Of a DNA stretch of 64,000 nt, positions 8,717 through 16,355 are shown in pieces. Location: contig NC_009376.1 in NCBI RefSeq assembly GCF_000016385.1, positions 1,674,001 to 1,738,000 on the forward strand, written 5' to 3'. The DNA comes from Pyrobaculum arsenaticum DSM 13514. Lineage in GTDB: Archaea > Thermoproteota > Thermoprotei > Thermoproteales > Thermoproteaceae. Within the stretch, counting starts at the first letter, position 1; the number at the start of each line of letters is the position of its first letter. The position numbers and the translations under genes were made by a program. Below the pieces are notes generated by a model. That model saw only the letters and a list, made by a program, of their open reading frames with translations. It had not been told where the DNA came from and did not search any database.

Positions 8717-10087
8717 CTACACTAGGCTACCGGCTTCCTCTGGGCTTAGCATAAAAACGTCGGTTAACCACCTCCGAAGATCATCTCTATGGCGCGATTT
8801 ATAGCCCCTGTCGACGTTCTTGAGATCCCTCAAGGAACAGAGCCGGACCCCCTCGGCGTAGAAGCACCTCTCATCGTTGAACACGAGTCTCTCAGCCGCC
8901 TCTCTGTTCCACGCTTCCCTTATGTACACAAACAGGGTAGCCAAGGCGGCCATGTATATGTCATGTGCTTTGTAGGCAGAGCCGTAGGGGCTGAAATAAG
9001 AGTGAACCTCGCCGGCCGGACCCATTTTCGTCGCCTGGTAGTACAAGTGATCGCTTGTAGAAAGCATCCTCCAGAGCTTCAACACCTCTCCTCCTAAGGC
9101 CTTGGCGTATGGGTAGAGCCAGCTCAGCAAAGAGAATGCATTTCGCTGGAGCTCGTTGCCTAACCAAGCCGAGAGGTCGCGTTCGTCGGCCCAGCTTATG
9201 GTGGCCCACGGCGGCACGTCGTAGACATCCCTCGGCGTGTGGCTCCTGGTTGCCTCGCTCACAGTCGCGAACTGCAGGCGGGGCCTCTTCGCGACCTCCC
9301 GCGGTAGCCACCTTAGAAACTCGTGTATTCCGCTCTCCGGCCAGTGGTGCTCGCCGAAGGTCTCGTAGTCCACGGCTATCAACACGACGTCGCCAGGTGT
9401 CGCTTCAAGCCAGGCGGCGTATTTATCCGCCGTGAGGGGCCACTGATCCCACCACCTGGCGCCGAACCTAAACCCCACGTCATCGCTGAGCCGGTAGTTC
9501 CTGACCAACACCCGCGCGTCGCACCCCCAGGCCTTGTAGACGTAGTTCGGCGACCGCCAGCCTAGCACCCAGTCCACCCCCTCAGTGACAACCGTGGAGA
9601 AGCCCATTGAGTGCAGAAAACATGCCACGTCGTTGTTGTAGATGAACTCGGTGTTCTCCGCAGCTCTTGGCTTGTAGCCTATGAGCTCCTCCACCGCCTT
9701 GACCTGCATTTCCACCTGTTCTCTGAACTCCTCCCTGTCGACAAACCAGGCCAGGCTGTGGTAATACGTCTGCGCCGCGAACTCCGCCACCTCCCTCGCC
9801 GCCATTTCCCTGAACAAGTCCAACACGTCTGGGGCCCACCTCCTCATCTGCTCAAGCGCCAAGCCGCTTACGCTGAAAGTGACCCTCAGCCCAGGCACCT
9901 CTCTCGCCGCGTCTAGCAGAATCTTCGTGGACTTGCGGTAAACTCTCTCCGAAACTCTCTCAAACACATGCCTATCCAACTCCTCGTAGAAGATCTCCCC
10001 CTCGAGGGGCTTGCTCGGGAAGACTCTATAGAGGTCTGGCCTAAGCCTCCGCGGCTGGTGCACCTCGAAAAAGAGGACAACATCCAC
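8717..10087 (-). CDS. GH57-family alpha-amylase/glucanotransferase
   Basis: 456 residues. 'LFFEVHQPRRLRP' is GH57 region 1 (H-Q-P); 'RAAENTEFIYNNDVA' probably carries the Glu nucleophile region; 'VLIAVDYETFGEHHW' is region 4 with the acid/base Asp; the C-terminal helical segment holds 'YFSPYGSAYKAHDIYMAA'. GH57 enzymes hydrolyse or transfer alpha-1,4-glucan chains. No signal peptide is seen, so it should act in the cytosol. It leads the operon with the GT5 synthase, an arrangement found for archaeal glycogen genes. TACTTTAACC near 10107-10116 lies 26 nt before ATG 10087. Confidence 0.88.
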   Translation of the reverse strand: MDVVLFFEVHQPRRLRPDLYRVFPSKPLEGEIFYEELDRHVFERVSERVYRKSTKILLDAAREVPGLRVTFSVSGLALEQMRRWAPDVLDLFREMAAREVAEFAAQTYYHSLAWFVDREEFREQVEMQVKAVEELIGYKPRAAENTEFIYNNDVACFLHSMGFSTVVTEGVDWVLGWRSPNYVYKAWGCDARVLVRNYRLSDDVGFRFGARWWDQWPLTADKYAAWLEATPGDVVLIAVDYETFGEHHWPESGIHEFLRWLPREVAKRPRLQFATVSEATRSHTPRDVYDVPPWATISWADERDLSAWLGNELQRNAFSLLSWLYPYAKALGGEVLKLWRMLSTSDHLYYQATKMGPAGEVHSYFSPYGSAYKAHDIYMAALATLFVYIREAWNREAAERLVFNDERCFYAEGVRLCSLRDLKNVDRGYKSRHRDDLRRWLTDVFMLSPEEAGSLV

Positions 10088-10174
10088 AAATAGTGGTATA
10101 AAAAAGGTTAAAGTACATAACTGGCAGAAATCGCATGCCGGGCATATTTATTAGCATGTAATTTATTGAGTACT

Positions 10175-12001
10175 ATGGCAGGATGGACGGGTAGAATTCT
10201 CCGTGTGGACTTAACAAGAAAAAAGGCCGTCGCCCAGGAGCTCGACGCCGCTGTGGCCAAGTCTTTTATCGGCGGTAGGGGGCTGGCTATTAAGATCCTA
10301 TGGGACGAGCTCCCGCCGGGTGTGGATCCCCTGTCTCCTCACAATAAGCTGGTATTCGCCACGGGCCCTCTCACCGGGCTACCGGGGCCTAACTTCGGCA
10401 AGTTGGTAGTGGCGGCTAAAAGCCCCCTGACAAGAGGCTACGGAGACGGGAATATTGGAACGTGGGCCGCCGTAAATCTGAGAAAGGCTGGCTACGACGC
10501 GCTTGTAGTAGAAGGCAAGGCCGAGAAGCCTTCCTATATCTACATTGAAAACGACAAAGTAGAAGTGCTCGATGCTACGGAGTACTGGGGGCTCAACGCC
10601 TGGGCTGTGGAGGAGAAGTTGCAGAAAATCCACGGCAGAGACGCGGCGGTGATCACAATTGGCCCCGCCGGCGAGAATTTGGTGCGGTTCGCCACAGTCA
10701 TTTCCCAAAAGGGGCGCTCGGGCGGAAGACCAGGCATGGGCGCCGTGATGGGGTCCAAAAACCTAAAGGCGATCGTCGTAAAGGGCAGGGGTGAGATTCC
10801 GCTGGCCGATAAGGCGGCGTACCAGAAGCTGGCAGTAGAGGCCGTGAGGGAGGGCTCCTCAAGCCCCAGCTACAGCTTCTGGATGCGCCAGGGTACTACA
10901 TCAACTGTAGAATGGGCGCAAGAAGCAAGCGTCCTCCCCACTTACAACTTCTCCGAGGGACAATTCGACGAGTTTTCAAAAGTAGGCGGTGCCATGGTTG
11001 AGAAGTTCGAGACAGACCTCAAGTCGTGCCCTCTATGCTTCATGGCTTGTGGCCACTGGGTGCCAGCCGAGTCGGGGACCGTGGAGGTCGACTACGAGAA
11101 CTTAGCCATGCTCGGCCCCAACTTGGGGATTGGCGACCTATCCAAGGTGGGGGAGCTCAACCGCATAGCGGATACCATGGGTATGGACACAATTTCCCTG
11201 GGCAACGTCTTGGGCTACGTGATGGAGGCCGCGGAGAGGGGCTACGGCGAGAAGCTGGGGTTTGAGGTAGAGTGGGGTGACTACGAGGCGGCGAAGCAAC
11301 TAGCCCTCGATATAGCCTACAGACGGGGGGTAGGAGACTTACTCGCAGAAGGGGTAAAGCATATTTCAGAGAGGATAGGCGGCCAGGACTTCGCCATACA
11401 CGTAAAGGGGCTTGAGGTGTCGGCTTACGACTGCCACGCCGCCCCGGCAATGGCCCTTGCCTACGCCACTTCGCCAATCGGGGCGCACCACAAAGATGCG
11501 TGGGTTATCTCGTGGGAGGTGAAGACAGACCGCTTTGGCTACACGCGGGAGAAGGCCGCTAAGGTGATAGAGCTACAACGGATTAGGGGCGGCTGGTTCG
11601 AGGCCTTTGTCGGTTGCCGCTTCCCATGGGTTGAGGTTTCGATGTCACTCGACTGGTACCCAAAGCTTTTCAAGGCCGCCACCGGCGTCGACGCCTCGCC
11701 GGAGTACTTCAACGAGGTGGGGGACCGCATCTACGCCCTCATAAGAGCCTTCTGGATTAGGGAGCACGGCGGGTGGAACAGAGAGAAGGACATGCCGCCG
11801 GCGAAGTGGTTTAAAAACCCACTGACAAGGGGCCCACTCAAGGGTGCCCACCTCGACTACCAAGGCTACAACCAGTTGTTGGACTACTACTACGAGCTCA
11901 GAGGCTGGGACAAAAACGGGGTTCCAACAAGGGAGACACTTAGCAAGCTGGGCCTCGGCTACGTCGCCAAGGAGTTAGAAAAGTACGTCGAGGTACACTA
12001 A
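10175..12001 (+). CDS. tungsten-dependent aldehyde:ferredoxin oxidoreductase family protein
   Basis: 608 residues, the usual AOR length. The N-terminal domain 'GWTGRILRVDLTRKKAVAQE', 'FIGGRGLAIKILWDELPPG', 'ATGPLTGLPGPNFGKLVVAAKSPLT' and 'GPAGENLVRFA' match AOR sheets that hold tungstopterin. The [4Fe-4S] ligands are visible as CPLCFMAC (CxxCxxxC) plus a later Cys in 'FVGCRFPWVE'. Compared with Pyrococcus AOR the 'AYDPRGA' segment reads 'AYDCHAA', so the substrate pocket differs; glyceraldehyde-3-phosphate or another aldehyde is possible, and substrate cannot be assigned. ATG 10175 is favoured over the in-frame TTG 10166 because CATATTTATT (10143-10152) lies about 26 nt upstream. It sits between glucan genes on both sides. 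Confidence 0.9.
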   Translation: MAGWTGRILRVDLTRKKAVAQELDAAVAKSFIGGRGLAIKILWDELPPGVDPLSPHNKLVFATGPLTGLPGPNFGKLVVAAKSPLTRGYGDGNIGTWAAVNLRKAGYDALVVEGKAEKPSYIYIENDKVEVLDATEYWGLNAWAVEEKLQKIHGRDAAVITIGPAGENLVRFATVISQKGRSGGRPGMGAVMGSKNLKAIVVKGRGEIPLADKAAYQKLAVEAVREGSSSPSYSFWMRQGTTSTVEWAQEASVLPTYNFSEGQFDEFSKVGGAMVEKFETDLKSCPLCFMACGHWVPAESGTVEVDYENLAMLGPNLGIGDLSKVGELNRIADTMGMDTISLGNVLGYVMEAAERGYGEKLGFEVEWGDYEAAKQLALDIAYRRGVGDLLAEGVKHISERIGGQDFAIHVKGLEVSAYDCHAAPAMALAYATSPIGAHHKDAWVISWEVKTDRFGYTREKAAKVIELQRIRGGWFEAFVGCRFPWVEVSMSLDWYPKLFKAATGVDASPEYFNEVGDRIYALIRAFWIREHGGWNREKDMPPAKWFKNPLTRGPLKGAHLDYQGYNQLLDYYYELRGWDKNGVPTRETLSKLGLGYVAKELEKYVEVH

Positions 12002-12027
12002 TAAACCCCCCCGGCTTTTAGCGGCCT

Positions 12028-13482
12028 ATGATCGTATCTATAGTGCCGGAACTTGCAATAGAGGAGCTCCGTAACTTCGCCGGGGGTCTCGGCGTCCTTG
12101 AAGGCGACAAGTTCTACGCCGCGGCGAGACTCGGAGTGCCGTACACCGTCATAACCCTCTACTATCCGGAGGGCTACGTCTCGTATAGGGAGGAGAACGG
12201 GGAGCTTGTGCCGACTGCCGAGGGAAACGTGTCGGAGAAGCTCCAGCTCATAGGCTCCTCGGAGCTCCACGTGAGGGGGGAGAGAGTGGCTGTCTCATAC
12301 CTCGGCTACAGGCTGGGCAGCGCCTCCGCCGTGTTTATCAGGGTGGACTCGCCTGAGTGGGCAGTAAAGGCGACGAGGAGGCTATACCAGGAGGACACGG
12401 AGGCGGAGCGGTTTTACAAATATCTAATCTTGGCGAGGGGCGCTGTGGACTACGTGGAGAGGTACATAGGCTGGGACAACGTGAAGTTCCTCGACTTACA
12501 GGAGGCGTACACAGTGCTGATTCTTTTCTTCAAGCGGCACAGCAGGGCCCGTCTAGTTATCCACACCCCGGCGCCGTGGGGCCATCCCACCTTCCACAAG
12601 AGATTTTTCAAAGACGAGTTCGGCTTCGACATGGCCATGGAGCCCGTGATCTTAACGGAGCTGGGCTTGGCGATGGCCTCCGAGGGGGTCGTGGTGTCGA
12701 AGAAGATGGTTAAGCTTACGTGCAACACCTTTCCCCATCACTGCCACAAGATTAGGCCTGCCACCAACGCTGTGGAGGTCCCGCGGTGGGAGCACCCCAA
12801 GCTGGCCAACGTGGGGGGTCTCGAAGAGTTTAAAAAGGCTAGGGAGGAGGCGAAGGCCGAGGCCCTTAGGGCTCTGGGCATAGACGCGAGTGGGAAGATA
12901 GTAATTTCCTGGGCAAGGCGCATTACTCGGTATAAGAGACCCCACTTCGCCCTCCAGCTCATACAAGACTTGGACAGAGACGTCGTGTTTATCTTGGGGG
13001 GCAGGGCGCACCCCGCCGATCACTACGGCATAGAGATAATGGCGAAGTTCAGAGAAGTTGAGCGCAGTGCAGAAAACGTGTACTACTTCCCCGACTTGAC
13101 TCCTGAGGTGACGAAGCGGATTATATGGGTCTCGGACCTCTGGCTCTTCACGCCCTTCAGCGGGTGGGAGGCCAGCGGCACTTCGTTTATGAAAGCCGGC
13201 ATCAACGGCGTGCCCTCAATCGCCTCCCGCGACGGCGCCGTAACTGAGTTAGTTAAGGACGGCCACAACGGCTGGCTCTTCGGCGAGGATAGAGATCGGT
13301 TGCTACCTCTAGAAACTCCTGAAATCGATGAACGCGAGTATAGGGAGTTTAGACACAAGGTGGAGGAGGCGCTAAACGCGTACACGAGCGGCCGGTACTG
13401 GGAAGTGGCGTACAACGCCTACAGAACTTTCAGAGGATTCTTCTCAATGGATCGCTTGTTCAGGGATTTGGGTTATATCTAG
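12028..13482 (+). CDS. short GT35 alpha-glucan (glycogen/maltodextrin) phosphorylase
   Basis: 484 residues, little more than half of the usual 800 or more for GT35. It starts directly at the 'AGGLGVLEGDKFYAAARLGVP' region that in full-length enzymes follows a long N-terminal domain, and retains 'SWARRITRYKRPHFALQLI' (phosphate-binding region), 'GGRAHPADHYGIEI' and 'EASGTSFMKAGINGV', where the Lys after Met is the PLP-binding residue of phosphorylases. Family role: release of glucose 1-phosphate from alpha-glucan. Crenarchaea are known to carry short forms, so this is probably not a truncation; it might instead be misread as a group-1 glycosyltransferase. Follows the AOR gene by 26 bases. Confidence 0.82.
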   Translation: MIVSIVPELAIEELRNFAGGLGVLEGDKFYAAARLGVPYTVITLYYPEGYVSYREENGELVPTAEGNVSEKLQLIGSSELHVRGERVAVSYLGYRLGSASAVFIRVDSPEWAVKATRRLYQEDTEAERFYKYLILARGAVDYVERYIGWDNVKFLDLQEAYTVLILFFKRHSRARLVIHTPAPWGHPTFHKRFFKDEFGFDMAMEPVILTELGLAMASEGVVVSKKMVKLTCNTFPHHCHKIRPATNAVEVPRWEHPKLANVGGLEEFKKAREEAKAEALRALGIDASGKIVISWARRITRYKRPHFALQLIQDLDRDVVFILGGRAHPADHYGIEIMAKFREVERSAENVYYFPDLTPEVTKRIIWVSDLWLFTPFSGWEASGTSFMKAGINGVPSIASRDGAVTELVKDGHNGWLFGEDRDRLLPLETPEIDEREYREFRHKVEEALNAYTSGRYWEVAYNAYRTFRGFFSMDRLFRDLGYI

Positions 13483-13622
13483 GCCTCATCCCCCTGAGGA
13501 CTTGGCTGTACGATACTATAATTATTGAGAAAAACGTCTGTGAAACTCTTGGGGCTACCTCGATTAGTGCTTCACCGCAACTGATCGGTTATATAGCTTT
13601 ATAGAGGGGGCTTGGTACTTAC

Positions 13623-15047
13623 GTGGATGAGGTGGTTGTGGTTAGGCCTGGCGAGTTTACCATTAAGAGGGGGGCCACCAGAGCGGAGATGGAAAAACTA
13701 TTGCTAAAAGCGGCTAGAGAAGCCGCAGAGGAGTGCGGCGGGGCCAAATTCGAGAAGGAGCCCGGTAGGATCTATGCGCGTGGCGACACCCAGTGTCTAA
13801 AGAAGGCACTAGCGAGAGTCTTCGGCGTGAAGTCGGTTAGTCCGGCCTATGTCATGAAATTTGAGGGTGTTGCAGACATCGCCAGGGAGGCGGCGAGGCT
13901 ATGGGTGGGTCTGGCGGCTGGGAGGAGGTTCGCGGTGAGGGTGCACAGGGTGGGGAACCACCCCTTTACTTCTAGAGACGTGGCGGCGGCGGTGGGCTCC
14001 GCCTTGGTGGCCGCCGGCGCGAGGGTCGATCTTGAAAACCCAGAGGTGGAGTTTTTTGTAGAGGTGAGGGGGGACAGGGCCTATTTCTACACTGAGGTGG
14101 TGGAGGGTCCGGGCGGGCTTCCCTTGGGATCTGAGGGCAAGGTGCTGGCCTTAGTGTCGGGAGGTATAGACTCGCCGGTAGCGGCCTGGTTGTTAATGAG
14201 GAGGGGGGCTCATGTTGATGTTCTCCACTGCAACCTGGGGGGCACAGTGGCGCTCAGGCATACGCTCGAGGTGATCAAAAGACTTCTGGCGTGGTCGTAC
14301 GGCTACAACGCCCGTGTGATAATAGGTGACTGTAGCCCTGTGGCAAAGGCGTTGCGTAGTGGAGTGAGAGAGGAGTTGTGGAATATCGCTTTCAAAAGGG
14401 CTCTCTACCGCATAGGCGCTGAGGTTGCAAAAACTGTACGTGCCGCCGCCCTGGTCACCGGGGAATCCCTTGGCCAAGTCTCGTCACAGACGTTGCAGGC
14501 CTTGGCCGCTGCCGAGATGGGAGTGGGGATACCCATACTCCGGCCGTTGATAGGCATGGACAAAGATGAGATAACTAAACTGGCGCAGAGGATAGGGACT
14601 TACGAAATCTCCGCAAAAACGCCTGAATACTGCGCGGTTTTCAGCAGAAGGCCTAAGAAGTGGGCTACAAGAGAGGAGATAGAGGAGATAGACTTTGCAC
14701 TGCACGATGCGGTGGCTGAGGTGGCGAGCAACGTGAAGGTGGTGAGGAAGTGGCAACTCGCCGAATTTATCAAAACCCTATCACCGCCGGAGGACATTGA
14801 AGTGGAGACACCGCCGGAGGGGGCCGTGGTGGTTGACCTGAGAGATGAGGAATCGTACAGAAAATGGCACCTCCCAGGCGCGGTTAGGGCCGATTTCGAC
14901 GAGGTGCTCTCGCTGGTGGATAAGCTAGGCAGGGATAAGACCTACGTCTTCTACTGCTACAGCGGAGGCCTCAGTCTCGACGTCGCAGAAAGTTTGCGCA
15001 AGCTTGGCATTAAGGCATACTCGCTGAGGCTCCGTCGCGGCACCTAG
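13623..15047 (+). CDS. thiI: ThiI-type tRNA 4-thiouridine synthetase with rhodanese domain
   Basis: 474 residues. Layout: N-terminal ferredoxin-like region (1-60), THUMP RNA-binding domain (about 60-165), PP-loop adenylating domain with 'LALVSGGIDSPVAAWLL' (SGGxDS, about 180), and a C-terminal rhodanese domain from about 395 with 'VVVDLRDEESYRKWHLPGA' and the persulfide Cys in 'YVFYCYSGGLS'. ThiI activates U8 of tRNA with ATP and inserts sulfur relayed through the rhodanese Cys; it can also serve thiamine thiazole synthesis. Start GTG 13623 lies about 26 nt after GGTTATATAG (13588-13597). Confidence 0.92.
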   Translation: MDEVVVVRPGEFTIKRGATRAEMEKLLLKAAREAAEECGGAKFEKEPGRIYARGDTQCLKKALARVFGVKSVSPAYVMKFEGVADIAREAARLWVGLAAGRRFAVRVHRVGNHPFTSRDVAAAVGSALVAAGARVDLENPEVEFFVEVRGDRAYFYTEVVEGPGGLPLGSEGKVLALVSGGIDSPVAAWLLMRRGAHVDVLHCNLGGTVALRHTLEVIKRLLAWSYGYNARVIIGDCSPVAKALRSGVREELWNIAFKRALYRIGAEVAKTVRAAALVTGESLGQVSSQTLQALAAAEMGVGIPILRPLIGMDKDEITKLAQRIGTYEISAKTPEYCAVFSRRPKKWATREEIEEIDFALHDAVAEVASNVKVVRKWQLAEFIKTLSPPEDIEVETPPEGAVVVDLRDEESYRKWHLPGAVRADFDEVLSLVDKLGRDKTYVFYCYSGGLSLDVAESLRKLGIKAYSLRLRRGT

Positions 15048-15241
15048 GGACACATCACCGTGTCCGGGCCGTATACGCCTCTTAGGAGACCCCCTCTCTA
15101 GGGGAGGTGGGCACGGCGCCGTAAAAGAAGTCAGCTACCCCTGGACCGAGCATCTAGCTCACGGGCATGATTCTCATCACATCTCATATTTACTATATGT
15201 GCTATATTTTAACTCCATAACAGTCTTGACAATTCGGCGTA
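15048..15241 (+). other. intergenic segment with clustered inverted repeats
   Basis: No gene fits here. Directly after the thiI stop lies GGACAC-6 nt-GTGTCC (15048-15065), then GGGCCGT (15066-15072) that can pair with ACGG..GCC near 15113-15120, enclosing a CCCC-TCTCTA-GGGG hairpin (about 15092-15105). The rest (15180-15240) is A/T-rich. It could be a structured 3' UTR or an unannotated small RNA; no tRNA T-arm, C/D box or H/ACA end could be confirmed. Confidence 0.3.
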
Positions 15242-16225
15242 TTAGAAATATCGAGTTAGGCCGTAGGCCCCTGGTATCGTGTATGCCTTAAAACCTTTTC
15301 GCCTTAAGTACATGGCGAGTCTTTCGGAGTAGCCGTAGACTGTGTACACTAGCCTAGGTGAGGTTTTTGCTACGAAGTCTATTAAGGATGGGAAGTCGCT
15401 GTGATCGCTTAGAGGGAGGCCGTGGACGCCTCTTGCCCTGGCCTCCGCCTCGAGTCTGGGGTCTACGTACCACCCGCTTACCTCTATTCTGTGGTATCCG
15501 GATGGTGCGGCTCTTAGATTCGGCACTATCACAATCTCGCCGCTCTTTCCCGTCTGTATGCCCAGTGCCTCATTGTACTTGGCTACTGTGCGGTGGGCGC
15601 CGACCCTTCTCCCAAATAGCTTGGCCACCTCCTGGGCCTTGCCTAGGGGGTATGCAGAGATTGCCACACCGCCGTCTGACGCATATTTCTCCACCGCTTC
15701 TATAAGCCTGTCGTAGATCTCTGCCCTGTTGGGGAAAACATATGCTGGGTCGCCGTAAGTGGCCTCCATCACTAACACGTCTGGTCTCTCCACAGGCTCA
15801 GCCCCATCTGTGAGTATGGAGCCGGAGGTGTTGAAATCTCCTGTGAACAACACCTGGAGGCCTTCCACCTCGACTAGGTACATCACGCTCCCCAGTATGT
15901 GCCCCGCGTCGAAAGCCGCTATCTGGACCTCGTTTAGCTCTAGGACGTCGCCGGGCGAGACGACTATTCTTCTAGGATGTGGGCGCCCGTACCTCACAGC
16001 CATGGCGGCGAAGGTCTCTTTTGTGGCTACTGCTGGGTATCTATAGGCATGTAGGGAGACGTGGTCACTGTGTCCGTGTGTTATTAAAACAAAGTCCACA
16101 AGTCCTTTAATAGGTCCGGCGGGATCAACCACGAACCTAACGGCGCGCCCCTCGACGTAGATGCCTCTGTCGTAGTAGATTCTCACCTTGAAGACGAACA
16201 CGTGGCTTTTTATAGAATCCAGCAC
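15242..16225 (-). CDS. RNA-type metallo-beta-lactamase-fold exonuclease (COG1236-like)
   Basis: 327 residues. Seen: 'VLITHGHSDHVSLHAY' (HxHxDH, di-zinc site), 'FDAGHILGSVMYLVEVEG', 'FTGDFNTSGS' (bridging Asp) and the C-terminal 'GLPLSDHSDFPSLIDFVAKTSP' with the His of the RMMBL motif. The region between is shorter than a full beta-CASP cap. Family members process RNA 3' ends or act with DNA ligase as exonucleases. Start is uncertain: ATG 16225 is the longest, but internal GTGs (for example at 'VRIYYDRG', about residue 13) fit a second TATA-like element TTCTATAAAAA (16207-16217). Confidence 0.82.
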   Translation of the reverse strand: MLDSIKSHVFVFKVRIYYDRGIYVEGRAVRFVVDPAGPIKGLVDFVLITHGHSDHVSLHAYRYPAVATKETFAAMAVRYGRPHPRRIVVSPGDVLELNEVQIAAFDAGHILGSVMYLVEVEGLQVLFTGDFNTSGSILTDGAEPVERPDVLVMEATYGDPAYVFPNRAEIYDRLIEAVEKYASDGGVAISAYPLGKAQEVAKLFGRRVGAHRTVAKYNEALGIQTGKSGEIVIVPNLRAAPSGYHRIEVSGWYVDPRLEAEARARGVHGLPLSDHSDFPSLIDFVAKTSPRLVYTVYGYSERLAMYLRRKGFKAYTIPGAYGLTRYF

Positions 16226-16260
16226 GAAGAGCGTTTTTAAACTCTCATCCCTCTAGCGCT

Positions 16261-16310
16261 GTGATGCGGTGTCCCTTTGCCGAATTGTGACGAGTTACGC
16301 CACAGGCTGA
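16261..16310 (+). ncRNA. candidate C/D box guide sRNA
   Basis: This 50-nt segment in a 130-nt gap shows the C/D order and spacing: box C-like GTGATGC (16261-16267), 12-nt spacer, D'-like CCGA (16280-16283), 3-nt gap, C'-like GTGACGA (16287-16293), 13-nt spacer, and perfect box D CTGA (16307-16310). Pyrobaculum genomes encode many such guides for 2'-O-methylation. Boxes C, D' and C' each differ from consensus, and no upstream promoter is clear, so this remains a candidate; the targets were not determined. Confidence 0.4.
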
Positions 16311-16355
16311 ACCTCTTAAGCACAGCTGATCCAGCGGAAGACTTGCCGCGTAGCC

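Noticed and set aside
7161..10000. Several plus-strand frames over the GT5/GH57 genes
   Set aside because: Shadows; the minus-strand enzymes show all catalytic motifs.
15066..15122. Possible tRNA (GGGCCGT paired with ACGGxGCC)
   Set aside because: No T arm with TTC-A/G-A and no anticodon arm could be folded.
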